Shown: one piece after another, positions 1 to 9,405 of the stretch
Layout: every line of letters begins with the position of its first letter
Position numbering within the stretch: the stretch's first letter is position 1
Source: Paenibacillus montanisoli
Lineage (GTDB): Bacteria; Bacillota; Bacilli; Paenibacillales; Paenibacillaceae
DNA: 64,000 bases
Reading direction: 5' to 3'
Assembly (NCBI RefSeq): GCF_003268025.1
Contig: NZ_QLUW01000004.1
Span: forward strand, 124,001-188,000
Position numbers and translations under genes: made by a program
The notes under the pieces: generated by a model
Database searches by the model: none
The model's input: the letters and a program-made list of their open reading frames with translations, nothing else
Told to the model about the DNA's origin: nothing

Positions 1-179
1 CCGCGGTGCTGCAGCGCATGGAGGCCATAGTAGCCGAGGGAGCAGGCATCCGGGATGCCAAACACCCCGAATACCCCGCACTCTTCGCGCAATTTATCGA
101 AAATATCGTCACGGCCGATGCCTTCGTTATAGTGATTGCCAGTCCACAGCTTCGGCAGCTGCTTTATTTCATCAGACAT
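1..179 (-). CDS. purF: Amidophosphoribosyltransferase, N-terminal fragment
   Basis: This is the start of PurF, which makes 5-phosphoribosylamine from PRPP and glutamine, the first committed step of purine synthesis. About 59 codons are present before the window edge. They include the Ntn-hydrolase start region with the motif [10 protein letters not shown], whose cysteine is the glutamine-attacking nucleophile after propeptide removal, and a following LHALQHRG segment typical of the family. The ATG at 179 lies inside the end of purL (16-nt overlap), so translation is probably coupled. Only the fragment can be judged; the rest is outside the window. Confidence 0.93.
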   Translation of the reverse strand, partial: MSDEIKQLPKLWTGNHYNEGIGRDDIFDKLREECGVFGVFGIPDACSLGYYGLHALQHR

Positions 180-2407
180 GGAATCGCATCCTTCCAGACC
201 TTCTCCAATTGATCAACCGGTGCGTTAATGCCCGGCTTGCCGTTCACGTTTACGACCAAACCGCTGCTGCGGACTACGCCGATAGCCGCGTTCGGAACGC
301 CTTGCTCCGTCAAATACTTCTGCAGTGCTTCCGCTTGCTCCGGTTTAGCCGACAGCAAAATACGGGATTGCGACTCGCTGAACAGCGCAGCGTCCGGACG
401 CAGGTCAGTCGCAACGTTCGCTTCAGCGCCAAGCTTGCCGCTGATTGCGGATTCCGCAAGCGCAACCGCCAGACCGCCTTCGGAAAGGTCATGCGCCGAA
501 GCGACAAGGCCTTCGCGGATCGCGCCGAGCACGCCGTTCAGAAGCGTCTTCTCTGTTGCAAGGTCGATTTGCGGCGGACGGCCTTCGCTCTTGCCGTGCA
601 GCACGTATTGCAGCTCGCTGCCGCCTAGCTCATGCTTCGTTTCGCCGGCGAGAATAATAACGTCGCCCTCTGCTTTAAAACCTTGCGTAGTAATATGGTC
701 AACGTCGTGCACGAGACCCACCATGCCGATAACCGGCGTCGGGTAAATCGCGCCCTTCGCGTTCTCGTTGTACAAGCTGACGTTACCGCCGATGACCGGC
801 GTATCGAGCGTGCGGCAAGCTTCGGAAATGCCGTCAGCCGCTTTCTCGATTTGCCAGAACACTTCCGGTTTCTCCGGGTTGCCGAAGTTCAGGTTATCCG
901 TAATCGCAAGCGGTTCAGCGCCGGAGCAAACGATGTTGCGCGCTGCTTCCGCTACCGCGATACGTCCGCCAACCTCTGGATCAAGGTACACGTAACGGCC
1001 ATTGCAGTCCGTTGTCATCGCCAGCGCTTTGCGCGTGCCGCGAATCGTAACGACCGCAGCGTCGGAGCCCGGTTGAACCGCCGTGCTTGTCCGAACCATG
1101 TAGTCGTATTGGTTGTAAACCCACTCTTTGCTTGCAACCGTCGGCGAAGCCAGCACTTGCTTCAGCGCGCCCGTCAAATCCGTTACTTCCGGATAGGCTG
1201 CCGTGTCGATCGCTGCGTTTGCCGCATAGTAAGCAGGCTCTGAGGATGGCTTGTCGTACATTGGGCACTCGTCAACGAGCGCTTTTACCGGCATGTTCGC
1301 CACTTCTTCGCCTTGGTGGAACAGACGCAGACGGCCGTCATCCGTTACTTTGCCAACCTTCACGCAGATAATGCCCCAACGGTCAAAAATCTCCTGCGCT
1401 TGCGCTTCATGCTGCGGTTCTACGACGAACAGCATGCGCTCCTGCGACTCGGACAGCATCATTTCGTATGGCGTCATGCCTTCTTCGCGCTGAGGCACCT
1501 CGTCGAGGTACAGCTCCAAGCCGTTGCCGGCTTTGGACGCCATCTCCGCGCTGGAGCAAGTGAGGCCTGCCGCGCCCATATCTTGAATACCGACAACGAT
1601 GCCGGCATTAATCAGTTCAAGCGTTGCTTCCATAACGAGCTTCTCCATGAACGGATCGCCTACTTGGACAGCCGTACGCTTCTCTTCGGATTCCTCGGAC
1701 AATTCAACCGATGCGAACGTCGCGCCGTGAATGCCGTCGCGGCCGGTTGCCGGTCCAACGTAGAAAACAGGGTTGCCTACGCCTTTGGCTACGCCGCGCT
1801 GGATTTTATCATGATCGATAAGGCCTACGCACATGGCGTTAACAAGCGGATTGCCTTCGTAGCTTTCGTCGAACATGACTTCGCCCGCGACCGTTGGGAT
1901 ACCGATACAGTTCCCGTAACCCGCGATGCCGCCAACTACGTGCTCGAACAAATATTTGACGCGCGCATTTTCAAGGTTGCCGAAGCGCAGGCTGTTCAGC
2001 AGCGCAACCGGACGAGCGCCCATAGAGAAAATGTCGCGGATAATGCCGCCGACGCCTGTAGCTGCGCCTTGGTACGGCTCAACCGCGGACGGATGGTTAT
2101 GCGATTCGATTTTGAACACGACCGCTTGGTTGTCGCCGATGTCGACGATGCCCGCGCCTTCGCCTGGACCCATCAAAACCTTAGGGCCGGTGATCGGGAA
2201 CTTCTTTAGAATCTTCTTCGAGTTCTTATAGGAGCAGTGCTCCGACCACATGACGCTGAATACGCCAATCTCCGTATAATTCGGCTTACGTCCGAGGAAG
2301 CCGCAAACCAGTTCATATTCGTAATCCGTTACTCCGAATTGCGTATAAATGCGTTGATCCGCAATTTGTTCCGCTGTCGGCTCCTTAGCTGTTAACTGCT
2401 GCGCCAT
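164..2407 (-). CDS. purL: Phosphoribosylformylglycinamidine synthase subunit PurL
   Basis: Small-type PurL (747 residues, the size usual in Bacillales) catalyses the ATP-dependent step that converts FGAR to FGAM, using ammonia delivered by PurQ, with PurS as third subunit. Family motifs are clear: the early [11 protein letters not shown] segment, the [23 protein letters not shown] phosphate/ATP region near residue 100, and [14 protein letters not shown] near residue 290, with a second AIRS-like half ending near [13 protein letters not shown]. The start ATG has GGAGGG six bases upstream. It overlaps the end of purQ by 23 nt and the start of purF by 16 nt, as expected for a tightly coupled complex. 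Confidence 0.97.
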   Translation of the reverse strand: MAQQLTAKEPTAEQIADQRIYTQFGVTDYEYELVCGFLGRKPNYTEIGVFSVMWSEHCSYKNSKKILKKFPITGPKVLMGPGEGAGIVDIGDNQAVVFKIESHNHPSAVEPYQGAATGVGGIIRDIFSMGARPVALLNSLRFGNLENARVKYLFEHVVGGIAGYGNCIGIPTVAGEVMFDESYEGNPLVNAMCVGLIDHDKIQRGVAKGVGNPVFYVGPATGRDGIHGATFASVELSEESEEKRTAVQVGDPFMEKLVMEATLELINAGIVVGIQDMGAAGLTCSSAEMASKAGNGLELYLDEVPQREEGMTPYEMMLSESQERMLFVVEPQHEAQAQEIFDRWGIICVKVGKVTDDGRLRLFHQGEEVANMPVKALVDECPMYDKPSSEPAYYAANAAIDTAAYPEVTDLTGALKQVLASPTVASKEWVYNQYDYMVRTSTAVQPGSDAAVVTIRGTRKALAMTTDCNGRYVYLDPEVGGRIAVAEAARNIVCSGAEPLAITDNLNFGNPEKPEVFWQIEKAADGISEACRTLDTPVIGGNVSLYNENAKGAIYPTPVIGMVGLVHDVDHITTQGFKAEGDVIILAGETKHELGGSELQYVLHGKSEGRPPQIDLATEKTLLNGVLGAIREGLVASAHDLSEGGLAVALAESAISGKLGAEANVATDLRPDAALFSESQSRILLSAKPEQAEALQKYLTEQGVPNAAIGVVRSSGLVVNVNGKPGINAPVDQLEKVWKDAIPCLMK

Positions 2408-3080
2408 TCTTTTCCCTCCACGCGTTCAAAATCGAAGTAAACATCCGTTTGCCGTCCTCCGAGCCGAGTAGCTGATCCACAGCGCGCTCCGGATGCGGCA
2501 TCATGCCGACGACGTTGCCGCGCTCGTTGCTGATGCCGGCGATATTGTCCACGGAACCGTTCGGGTTGGTGTTGCCCGCGTAACGGAACACGATTTGATT
2601 GTTTGCTTTCAGCTGCGCGAGCGTCTCGTCGTCGCAGTAGTAGTTGCCTTCGCCGTGAGCGATCGGAATATTGATGATTTCGCCTTCGTTGTACTCGCTG
2701 GTGAAGGCCGTATTGTTGTTTGCGACTTCAAGCTGCGTTTGATCGCAGATGAATTTCATGCCGTTGTTGCGGCGCAGCGCGCCTGGCAGGAGGCCTGCTT
2801 CCGTGAGGATCTGGAAGCCGTTGCAGATGCCGAGAATGAATTTGCCTTCTTCGGCCGCTTTCACCACTTCGTTCATGACCGGCGCAAAACGGGCAATCGC
2901 GCCGCAGCGCAGGTAATCGCCGTAAGAGAAGCCGCCCGGCACGAGAATGGCGTCATAGCCGGAAAGGTCGGTCGTCGTGTGCCATACGTAGTCAACCTTT
3001 TGGCCGATCGTATCTTCTACTGCCTTGTAGCAGTCAATGTCGCAGTTGGAGCCTGGAAAAACGAGTACCGCAAACTTCAT
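2385..3080 (-). CDS. purQ: Phosphoribosylformylglycinamidine synthase subunit PurQ
   Basis: PurQ is the glutaminase subunit of FGAM synthase; it releases ammonia for PurL. The 231-residue protein is a class I amidotransferase: [11 protein letters not shown] at the N-terminus, the nucleophile elbow GICNGFQIL (Cys near residue 86), and a C-terminal His/Glu pair in MMPHPERA. It is spaced 3 nt from purS and overlaps purL, so the three FGAM synthase subunits are encoded consecutively. Length and motifs are normal. Confidence 0.97.
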   Translation of the reverse strand: MKFAVLVFPGSNCDIDCYKAVEDTIGQKVDYVWHTTTDLSGYDAILVPGGFSYGDYLRCGAIARFAPVMNEVVKAAEEGKFILGICNGFQILTEAGLLPGALRRNNGMKFICDQTQLEVANNNTAFTSEYNEGEIINIPIAHGEGNYYCDDETLAQLKANNQIVFRYAGNTNPNGSVDNIAGISNERGNVVGMMPHPERAVDQLLGSEDGKRMFTSILNAWREKNGAAVNS

Positions 3081-3083
3081 CGT

Positions 3084-3326
3084 TTATCCCTCCAATTCGA
3101 AACGGTAGTCTTCCACTACGGTGTTAGCCAGCAGCTTCTCGCACATTGCCGTCAAACGCGCTTCCGCTTCCGCGCGGTCGGATGTATTGAGGTTCAGCTC
3201 CAGATACTTGCCGATGCGGACTTTGCCGACTTCTTCGAAGCCCATCGTGTGCAGCGCGCCTTGAACGGCGCTGCCTTGCGGGTCTAGTACGTTTTGCTTG
3301 ATGGTTACGTAAACTTTAGCCTTCAT
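3084..3326 (-). CDS. purS: Phosphoribosylformylglycinamidine synthase subunit PurS
   Basis: PurS is the small (80 residues) scaffold that bridges PurL and PurQ. It begins MKAKVYVTIKQNVLDPQG and contains GFEEVGKVRIGKYLEL, which are hallmarks of the family. The reading frame is open further upstream, but the ATG at 3326 is chosen because it has an AGGAGG site 13 nt upstream and matches the family N-terminus. Unusually, it is separated from the preceding operon gene purC by 545 bp of non-coding, repeat-rich DNA. Confidence 0.95.
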   Translation of the reverse strand: MKAKVYVTIKQNVLDPQGSAVQGALHTMGFEEVGKVRIGKYLELNLNTSDRAEAEARLTAMCEKLLANTVVEDYRFELEG

Positions 3327-3664
3327 TGGTGGGGGTCGCCTCCTGCGAAATGGTTGTTTTTGTAGGGATGGGAGTGTTTCGCAAAACGCGGATGTGTCGG
3401 CCTTCGTCGCTGTTGAACTTCGGGAAACTTGAACGAATCTCCTGCGGAGGTTTCCCAAGTTCAAAGGCGAGCGCTTGCGCTCTACGGCTCGACAACCCGC
3501 TTATTTGCTTCACCCATCCTGGGTGAAAAGCAAAACATTAACTGCATGATGCTCTTGGGGAGCATCATGGGCTGCGCTTGCGGGGCGGGTTGCCATCGCT
3601 GCACGAGCCCGGTTTATGTGATGCGGACCATCTGTGCTTGGCCCGCGTGTTGTTTTTGGAGTGA
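3327..3664. other. purC-purS intergenic segment with three hairpins
   Basis: No gene is seen here. Three inverted repeats stand out: 3415-3428 with 3450-3462 (GAACTT, a bulged C, then GGGAAAC), 3509-3515 with 3521-3527 (TTCACCC/GGGTGAA), and 3546-3554 with 3560-3568 (ATGATGCTC/GAGCATCAT). None has a clear T-run on the operon strand, so they look more like RNA-processing or stability hairpins, or repeat remnants, than terminators. They would lie in the purine operon transcript. Confidence 0.5.
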
Positions 3665-3840
3665 GCGGTAACCGTTACCGCTCTTCCCGGCGTTTACGCC
3701 GGTTTTCCGCTCATGTGCGGTAACCGTTACCGCTCTTGCGCCGTTTCTGCCGGTTTTCCGCTCATGTGCGGTAACCGTTACCGCTCTTCGCGGCATTTCC
3801 GTCGGTTTTCCGCTCATGTGCGGTAACCGTTACCGCTCTT
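3665..3840. repeat. Tandem array of four 51-52 bp palindromic units
   Basis: Four copies of a 51-52 bp unit begin at about 3665, 3717, 3768 and 3820. Each carries the palindrome GCGGTAACCGTTACCGC (17 bp) followed by CTCTT; the remainder of the unit varies (for example a GCCGGTTTTCCGCTC tail). The array sits inside the purine operon, just downstream of purC. A second array at 20575-20800 has the same period and a similar layout. Short open frames across it only reflect the multiple-of-three unit length. Confidence 0.85.
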
Positions 3841-3871
3841 CCCGGCTTCTTGCCGCTAGGCGTGGGATTGC

Positions 3872-4762
3872 TTAAACCAAATCTTCGCCGGTCAGCGCTT
3901 TGTAGATCGCCAGGTAGCGATTGGTCGTTTCGTCTACGACGGATTGCGGCAGCGGAGCCGGTTTGCTTTCGCGGTCCCAGTCGGAGCCGAGCAGGTACGT
4001 GCGCACCGGTTCCTTGTCCATGCTGTCGATTTCGATGTCGAAGGCGTAGTTCTCTTTCGCCCAGAAACGCGAGGAATCCGGGGTGAAGATTTCGTCGATC
4101 AGAATGACTTTACCGTCGATCAGGCCGAATTCGAATTTGCAATCCGCTAGAATAATGCCGCGCTCTTCACAGAAGTTGCGGGCAAATTCGTAGAGCGCGA
4201 TGCTCTTGTCCCGCAGCTCCTCGGCCAGCTCGGCGCCGACCATTTCCTGCATGCGCTCGAACGGGATGTCTTCGTCGTGGCCGACGTCGTTCTTCGCAGC
4301 CGGCGTGAACAGCGGCGCCGGGAAGCGCTCGTTCTTGCGCAGGCCTGCCGGCAGCTCGATGCCGTTAATTGCCGATGTTTTCACATATTGTCTCCAACCG
4401 CCGCCTGTGATATAGCCTCGGACGACGCACTCGATATCGATGCGCTCGGCTTTCTTGGAAACCATGATCCGGTTCTTCAACAGTTCCGGCTCGGTGACGA
4501 GATCCCCCAGCTTGTACACATCGGTGTGCACGATGTGGTTGGGCATCATGCCGGCCGTTTGCTCGAACCAGAACGCCGACAGGCGGTTCAATACATTGCC
4601 CTTCTCCGGCACCGCCGGGTCAAGCACGTAGTCAAACGCGCTGATCCGGTCCGTTACGACGATCAAATAATGCTCGCCCAGATCGTAAAGCTCGCGCACT
4701 TTTCCTTTATACAGCAGCGGGGCTTTGACATATTCCACAGCCGTGGACAACGCTTGCGTCAT
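3872..4762 (-). CDS. purC: SAICAR synthase PurC
   Basis: PurC joins CAIR and aspartate with ATP to form SAICAR. The protein has 296 residues, longer than the roughly 240-residue Bacillus form and closer to the longer class. Visible family signatures are YKGKVRELYDLGEHYLIVVTDRISAFDYVL at the N-terminus (nucleotide loop), ECVVRGYITGGGW in the middle, and ADCKFEFGL followed by IDEIFTPDSSRFW. It follows purB with 190 bp between them and precedes purS by 545 bp, both gaps containing repeats. Confidence 0.96.
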   Translation of the reverse strand: MTQALSTAVEYVKAPLLYKGKVRELYDLGEHYLIVVTDRISAFDYVLDPAVPEKGNVLNRLSAFWFEQTAGMMPNHIVHTDVYKLGDLVTEPELLKNRIMVSKKAERIDIECVVRGYITGGGWRQYVKTSAINGIELPAGLRKNERFPAPLFTPAAKNDVGHDEDIPFERMQEMVGAELAEELRDKSIALYEFARNFCEERGIILADCKFEFGLIDGKVILIDEIFTPDSSRFWAKENYAFDIEIDSMDKEPVRTYLLGSDWDRESKPAPLPQSVVDETTNRYLAIYKALTGEDLV

Positions 4763-4822
4763 TGCTCTCTCTCCTTCTTTTCAAGGGATTGGGTTTGATC
4801 TTTACAAGTGGTGACGGAGCAG

Positions 4823-4936
4823 GAGAAAACAGTCTGAAGAAGCGGTAGCGTTCGCCTTTGTACCCGAGTTTCAACCTATTGTCGCTTATGGTTAAAAGAA
4901 ACTCAGGGTACAACAGCGATCGGAAGACGTTTTCTC
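4823..4936. repeat. Imperfect palindromic element between purB and purC
   Basis: A large inverted repeat fills this gap. The outer arms are GAGAAAACAGTCT (4823-4835) and AGACGTTTTCTC (4925-4936). The inner arms are TGTACCCGAGTTTC (4859-4872) and GAAACTCAGGGTACA (4898-4912). The core 4855-4923, read on the minus strand, resembles the element at 27529-27593: both start CCG(A/G)TCGCTGTTGTAC and end GTACAAAGG. There is no ORF and no T-run, so it is a dispersed BOX/MITE-like element rather than a terminator. Confidence 0.7.
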
Positions 4937-4952
4937 ATGCGCAGTCATGCTT

Positions 4953-6248
4953 TTATATCAACTCAAGCCGCTTGAAAATCGTATCCACATGCTTGAGATG
5001 CCAAGCCGGGTTGAACGCATCCGCGATTTCTTCAGGCGACAGGTGCGCCGTGATTTCCGGCGTCGCTTCGATGATGTCGCGGAATTGGCGCTGCTCTTCC
5101 CACGCCTGCATCGCGCGAGGCTGTACCGTGTCGTATGCTTGCTCGCGGCTGAGGCCTTTATCGATCAGCTTCGTCATGACGCGGCCGGAGAACGGCACGC
5201 CGAACGTGCGCTGCATGTTGCGTTTCATATTTTCAGGGAATACCTGCAGGTTCTTGATGATGTTGCCCAGACGATTCAGCATGTAGTTCAGCAGCATCGT
5301 CGAGTCCGGAAGGATGACGCGCTCAGCCGACGAATGGCTGATATCGCGTTCATGCCACAGCGTAACGTTCTCGTACGCCGTCAGCATGTGGCCGCGGATC
5401 ACGCGGGACAGGCCGGAAATGTTCTCGCAGCCGATCGGGTTGCGCTTGTGCGGCATTGCCGACGAGCCCTTTTGGCCTTTTGCGAACGGCTCTTCGACTT
5501 CGCGGAATTCGCTCTTCTGCAGAGCGCGGATTTCCGTAGCGAATTTATCGAGCGATGTTGCGATCAGCGCAAGCGTGCCTACATACTCGGCGTGACGGTC
5601 GCGCTGCAGTGTTTGGGTCGAGATCGGCGCAGGCGTGATGCCAAGCTTCTTGCAAGTGAATTCTTCTACGAACGGATCGATGTTGGCGTATGTGCCTACC
5701 GCACCGGAGATTTTGCCGAATTGGACGCCGTTCGCCGCGTGGCGGAAACGTTCCAGGTTACGCTTCATCTCTTCGTACCAGAGAGCCAGCTTCAGACCGA
5801 ACGTCGTCGGCTCCGCATGAACGCCATGCGTACGGCCCATCATCGCCGTATCTTTATAAACAACCGCTTGACCGCGCAAAATATCAATGAAATTTACAAT
5901 GTCCTTCTCGAGAATTTCATTCGCTTGACGAAGCAGATAACCCATCGCCGTGTCTACCACGTCGGTAGACGTCAGGCCGTAGTGCACCCATTTACGCTCT
6001 GGACCTACCGTTTCGGATACCGCGCGCGTGAACGCGATTACGTCATGGCGCGTTTCCAGCTCGATCTCGTTGATGCGGTCGATGCTGAAGGTCGCTTTCT
6101 CGCGCAGCGCCGCGACATCCTCCCGAGGGATAATGCCAAGCTCTACCCAAGCCTCGCATGCGCAAAGCTCAACCTCGAGCCAAGCCTTGAATTTATTCTC
6201 TTCCGTCCAAATCGCTCTCATTTCCGGTCTGCTGTAACGATCCAACAT
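4953..6248 (-). CDS. purB: Adenylosuccinate lyase PurB
   Basis: PurB cleaves SAICAR to AICAR and adenylosuccinate to AMP. The start is set at the ATG at 6248 ([14 protein letters not shown]), which has GGAGGG ten bases upstream and gives 431 residues, the usual length; an upstream ATG in frame adds 13 residues not typical of the family. The fumarase/lyase signature [11 protein letters not shown] lies near residue 265, and TSTDVVDTA and [10 protein letters not shown], with the catalytic histidine region, are intact. The stop of purK is 5 nt upstream, so the two are coupled. Confidence 0.96.
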   Translation of the reverse strand: MLDRYSRPEMRAIWTEENKFKAWLEVELCACEAWVELGIIPREDVAALREKATFSIDRINEIELETRHDVIAFTRAVSETVGPERKWVHYGLTSTDVVDTAMGYLLRQANEILEKDIVNFIDILRGQAVVYKDTAMMGRTHGVHAEPTTFGLKLALWYEEMKRNLERFRHAANGVQFGKISGAVGTYANIDPFVEEFTCKKLGITPAPISTQTLQRDRHAEYVGTLALIATSLDKFATEIRALQKSEFREVEEPFAKGQKGSSAMPHKRNPIGCENISGLSRVIRGHMLTAYENVTLWHERDISHSSAERVILPDSTMLLNYMLNRLGNIIKNLQVFPENMKRNMQRTFGVPFSGRVMTKLIDKGLSREQAYDTVQPRAMQAWEEQRQFRDIIEATPEITAHLSPEEIADAFNPAWHLKHVDTIFKRLELI

Positions 6249-6253
6249 AATAT

Positions 6254-7426
6254 TTAAACCCTCCAAATATTCGTTTCGGAAATCCACGCCAGCGCCTGCT
6301 CCACATCTGCTGCAAGCACGTTTACATGGCCCATCTTCCGTTTATGTTTGGCTTCATGTTTCCCATATAAATGAATTTTAGGCGCGACGCCCAAACGTTC
6401 TGCGTTTTCATCCTTGCGCTCCATCAGCCCCAGCAGCGGCTCGACATGCTCGCCAAGCACGTTCACCATGACAACCGGCGTCAGCAGTGCCGTGTCGCCA
6501 AGCGGCAAGCCGCATACGGCGCGCACATGCTGCTCGAACTGCGAGGTCCGGCATGCCTCCATCGTATAGTGGCCGCTGTTATGCGGACGCGGCGCAAGCT
6601 CGTTCACGAACAGCTCGCCGTCCTCCGTCAGGAACAACTCCACCGCGATCAGACCGACGACGCCAAGCCCCTCGGCAATCTTCGCTGCCAGCACCTCCGC
6701 TTCACGCTGCAGTTCTTCCTCCATGCGCGCTGGCACGATCGACAGATGCAAAATATTATCCACGTGGATGTTCTCCGCCGCCGGAAACGTCCGAATCTCG
6801 CCCTGCGGGCTTCTGGCCGCGATGACCGAAAGCTCCTTCCGGAAGCGGATGAATTGCTCCACGACCAGCTCCGTTCCGGCACGGCTCAGCGTCTCGAACG
6901 CTTCTCCGATCTCGGCCTCGCTGCGGATCACCCATTGGCCTTTGCCGTCATAGCCGCCCATGGCGGTCTTCAGCACGCAAGGCAGGCCGAAGCGGCTTAC
7001 CGCTTCGCGAAGCTCATCCGCGCTGCGCACTTCCGCGTAAGGCGCAACCTTCACGCCTGCCGCTTCGATGGCACGCTTCTCGCGCAGCCGATGCTGCGTC
7101 GTATAGAGCAGCTCGCTGCCTTGCGGCACGTACGATTCCTCCATCAGCATCGCCGCAACGCCGGCGTCGACGTTCTCGAACTCGTACGTGATGACGTCGG
7201 CGCGCCGGGCTAGCTCGCGAGCCGCTTCGCGGTCGTCATAGGCGGCGACGATCTGGCTCGAGACCTGCCCGCACGGCGCATCCGGCGTCGGATCGAGCGC
7301 CACGAACCGGTAACCCATCGCGCTGCCGGCATTCGCCATCATCCGGCCTAACTGGCCGCCGCCCAAAATTCCGACCGTCGAACCCGGCAGAATGACCTTC
7401 GCTTCTTTAGCCGTTCCGCCGCTCAT
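6254..7426 (-). CDS. purK: N5-carboxyaminoimidazole ribonucleotide synthetase PurK
   Basis: PurK is an ATP-grasp enzyme that carboxylates AIR with bicarbonate to N5-CAIR, the substrate of PurE. It has 390 residues. The N-terminus carries the [16 protein letters not shown] nucleotide-fold motif, the middle has [17 protein letters not shown] (ATP-grasp loop), and the C-terminal part has [18 protein letters not shown], the family signature for metal/ATP binding. Its ATG overlaps the purE stop in an ATGA arrangement. Confidence 0.96.
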   Translation of the reverse strand: MSGGTAKEAKVILPGSTVGILGGGQLGRMMANAGSAMGYRFVALDPTPDAPCGQVSSQIVAAYDDREAARELARRADVITYEFENVDAGVAAMLMEESYVPQGSELLYTTQHRLREKRAIEAAGVKVAPYAEVRSADELREAVSRFGLPCVLKTAMGGYDGKGQWVIRSEAEIGEAFETLSRAGTELVVEQFIRFRKELSVIAARSPQGEIRTFPAAENIHVDNILHLSIVPARMEEELQREAEVLAAKIAEGLGVVGLIAVELFLTEDGELFVNELAPRPHNSGHYTMEACRTSQFEQHVRAVCGLPLGDTALLTPVVMVNVLGEHVEPLLGLMERKDENAERLGVAPKIHLYGKHEAKHKRKMGHVNVLAADVEQALAWISETNIWRV

Positions 7427-7908
7427 AGCGTCTCACTGCTTTCGAGCACTTCCCGCTCAATCCGTTCGCGGCGCGCCTGCACGCGCGCTTGCACGTCCGG
7501 ATCGAATGCGCCAAGCATCTGCGCCGCAAGCAATCCCGCATTCGTGCCGCCCGCATTGCCGATCGCAACGGTTGCAACCGGAATGCCCCCAGGCATCTGC
7601 ACGATCGAAAGCAGTGAATCAAGACCGTTCAAATTCGACGACTTCACAGGTACGCCAATAACCGGCAGGATCGTCTTCGCGGCGACCATGCCGGGCAGGT
7701 GAGCAGCTCCGCCCGCGCCCGCGATAATAACCTTCAAGCCGCGTTCCGCTGCCGTTTCCGCGTATTGGAACATGAGATCCGGCGTCCGATGCGCCGATAC
7801 AACCTTCTTCTCGTACGGAATTTGCAACTCGTCCAGAACGTCGCAGGCAAGCTTCATTGTCTCCCAATCCGACTTGCTGCCCATGATGACGCCCACTTTT
7901 GCTGACAT
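7423..7908 (-). CDS. purE: N5-carboxyaminoimidazole ribonucleotide mutase PurE
   Basis: Class I PurE (161 residues) moves the carboxyl group of N5-CAIR to C4, giving CAIR. The start [18 protein letters not shown] at 7908 is chosen because AAAGGTGG precedes it and because it matches the family; the frame is open 26 codons further up, into the leader. The motifs SAHRTPDLM and [14 protein letters not shown] are present. It is the first gene of the purine operon and lies directly behind the guanine riboswitch and its terminator. Confidence 0.96.
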   Translation of the reverse strand: MSAKVGVIMGSKSDWETMKLACDVLDELQIPYEKKVVSAHRTPDLMFQYAETAAERGLKVIIAGAGGAAHLPGMVAAKTILPVIGVPVKSSNLNGLDSLLSIVQMPGGIPVATVAIGNAGGTNAGLLAAQMLGAFDPDVQARVQARRERIEREVLESSETL

Positions 7909-7953
7909 CTGCTGATTACCACCTTTGATCAAGGAATATAACTGCCATTGCCA

Positions 7954-8006
7954 CAAAAAAAGTCCCTCAGCGCATGCTCCAATCAATCTGGATGGCTTCG
8001 GGACTT
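7954..8006 (-). terminator. Riboswitch-controlled terminator ahead of purE
   Basis: On the minus strand a stem AAGTCCC/GGGACTT, extended by pairing of ATCCA with TTGGA, is followed by seven T residues just before the purE ribosome binding site. It stands about 120 nt downstream of the guanine aptamer and is the probable OFF-state hairpin. Confidence 0.8.
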
Positions 8007-8127
8007 ACAAGACCAGCAAGGAAGGTTGTCCATCCAGCCCGAATGACTGCCAAATTGAGGCAGGGGCGGCAAAAGACAACATCAGGCTGCCCCTTCAAGG
8101 GGCAACCTGGTTCTTCGACTGCATGGG

Positions 8128-8193
8128 CTCGTAGTCCGAAAATTAAGGTTCTCGGGTAGATACTCTCGGGCCTGATCCCCAAGGATATACGAG
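8128..8193 (-). ncRNA. Guanine (purine) riboswitch aptamer upstream of purE
   Basis: The minus strand shows the purine aptamer: P1 CTCGTA/TACGAG, J1/2 with UAUA, P2 capped by GATCAGG, the J2/3 core AGTATCTACC, P3 CCGAGAA/TTTTCGG capped by CCTTAA, and J3/1 GGACTACGAG. The pyrimidine at the specificity position is C (GACTA), which indicates guanine/hypoxanthine rather than adenine. L2 keeps its final GG and L3 its initial CC, as needed for loop-loop pairing. High guanine should end transcription at the hairpin near 7954-8006. Confidence 0.92.
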
Positions 8194-8233
8194 TCTTGCG
8201 CGGCAAGTATTTTGTCGTTAATAAGCTACCCCT

Positions 8234-8262
8234 AGTTTATCAATCCTGATATGGAATGTCAA
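8234..8262 (-). promoter_or_regulatory. Sigma-A promoter of the purine operon
   Basis: On the minus strand a -35 TTGACA (8257-8262) and a -10 TAAACT (8234-8239) are separated by 17 bp. Transcription would begin near 8227, about 34 nt before the aptamer. Confidence 0.85.
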
Positions 8263-8267
8263 CGAAA

Positions 8268-8311
8268 AAACACGAACATTAAATTATAGTTAACGGTTAT
8301 AGTTCGTGTTT
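8268..8311. promoter_or_regulatory. Paired PurBoxes (PurR operator)
   Basis: Two inverted 13-nt boxes, AAACACGAACATT (8268-8280) and its mate at 8299-8311 (AAACACGAACTAT on the other strand), are separated by 18 bp. They match the Bacillus PurBox core CGAAC flanked by A/T and lie at about -41 to -85 relative to the predicted start, as in the B. subtilis pur operon. Known PurR represses when PRPP is low. The arms could also fold as a hairpin, but no transcription unit needs a terminator here. Confidence 0.7.
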
Positions 8312-8424
8312 TCGGCCACAATCGCAATTTTCGTCAAAATTTTTGTCTAATTTGTGATCATGTTGGTTGCTTGGCCCAGTCAAGCCAAAGGCTTCCGCCC
8401 GATGCACACCGCCGCAAATTTCGA

Positions 8425-8473
8425 TTGACTAACGAGTCAACCAGGATTACAATCACATTGACTCATCGGTCAA
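8425..8473 (+). promoter_or_regulatory. Promoter with two TetR-type operators
   Basis: Promoter TTGACT (8425-8430), 17 bp, TACAAT (8448-8453). Two palindromes frame it: TTGACTAACGAGTCAA (8425-8440), overlapping the -35, and TTGACTCATCGGTCAA (8458-8473), at the expected start site. They are spaced 33 bp apart, about three helical turns. The TetR gene at the end of this operon is the likely ligand-responsive repressor, closing an autoregulatory loop. Confidence 0.8.
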
Positions 8474-8508
8474 TCGAATTCATTAACCCTCTAAAGGAGG
8501 CCAAAAGA

Positions 8509-9393
8509 GTGAAACCCATCGTGGAATTAAAACAGCTGACGAAAACATACGGCAAAAGCCGCGGCATAACGGATATCTCCTTCTCCATCGAGGAAGGAGA
8601 GGTGTTCGGCTTTATCGGACCGAACGGCGCAGGCAAAAGCACCACCATCCGGACGCTGCTCAATTTTGTCTTTCCGACATCGGGCAGCGCCTCGATTCTC
8701 GGCTTGAACATTACGAAGGACGCCAAAGAAATCCGCAAGCATGTAGGGTATTTGCCGTCAGAGGTCTTTTACTATGACGACATGAAGGTCATCGATCTGT
8801 TGAATTACTCGGCAGCCTTCTATGGCGGAAAAAATACGGCCCGCATCGCCAAGCTCGCTGAACGGCTGGATCTGGATACCTCGCGCAAAATCGAGGATCT
8901 CTCCTTCGGCAACCGGAAGAAGGTCGGCATCGTACAGGCAATGCTTCATGAGCCGAAGCTGCTCATCCTGGACGAACCGACCGGCGGCCTCGATCCGCTT
9001 ATGCAGCATACGTTCTTCGAGCTGCTGAAAGAAGAGCGCGAGAAAGGCACGACGATCTTTTTCTCCTCCCATATTCTTGGCGAGGTGCAGAAAATGTGCG
9101 ACCGGGTCGCGATTATCAAGGACGGTTCGCTCATCAAAGTGGAATCCGTCGAACAGCTGCTCAAGAACAACCTGAAGAACATTACGTTAACGGTTATCCG
9201 CCCTGATGAGTTTAGGCTCCCACAATTAAGCGGCATTATTAAACAGGAAACGGCCGGATCGCATGTGAAGCTGCTTTATGGCGGCGATATGAAACAACTT
9301 GTGCAGGGATTGGCGGAATGCGCTTTTACCGATATTTTGATCGAGGAGCCGTCGCTCGAGGAAGTATTCATGCACTATTACGAGAAAAAATAA
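8509..9393 (+). CDS. ABC transporter ATP-binding protein
   Basis: This is the cytoplasmic ATPase (294 residues) of an ABC-2 type exporter. Walker A GPNGAGKS lies near residue 40, the signature appears as LSFGNRKKVG (degenerate for LSGGQ), Walker B is LLILDEPTGGLDP and the switch histidine is in FFSSHILGEVQ. The GTG at 8509 is preferred because AAAGGAGG stands 8 nt upstream; the frame is open further up through the promoter and operators. The stop is 12 nt before the permease. A 70-residue C-terminal part follows the nucleotide domain. The substrate is unknown; TetR control suggests a drug or toxic compound. Confidence 0.93.
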   Translation: MKPIVELKQLTKTYGKSRGITDISFSIEEGEVFGFIGPNGAGKSTTIRTLLNFVFPTSGSASILGLNITKDAKEIRKHVGYLPSEVFYYDDMKVIDLLNYSAAFYGGKNTARIAKLAERLDLDTSRKIEDLSFGNRKKVGIVQAMLHEPKLLILDEPTGGLDPLMQHTFFELLKEEREKGTTIFFSSHILGEVQKMCDRVAIIKDGSLIKVESVEQLLKNNLKNITLTVIRPDEFRLPQLSGIIKQETAGSHVKLLYGGDMKQLVQGLAECAFTDILIEEPSLEEVFMHYYEKK

Positions 9394-9405
9394 GGAGGCA
9401 GCGCC

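Noticed and set aside
209-1371. Plus-strand frames inside purL (139, 203, 298 codons and others)
   Set aside because: They are shadows of the recognised purL gene and have no motifs.
3614-3817. A 67-codon minus-strand frame over the purC-purS repeats
   Set aside because: It only reflects a unit length divisible by three, and no start signal is seen.
8268-8311. Intrinsic terminator between purE and the ABC operon
   Set aside because: The hairpin arms match PurBoxes placed just upstream of the purE promoter, and no transcript needs to end there.
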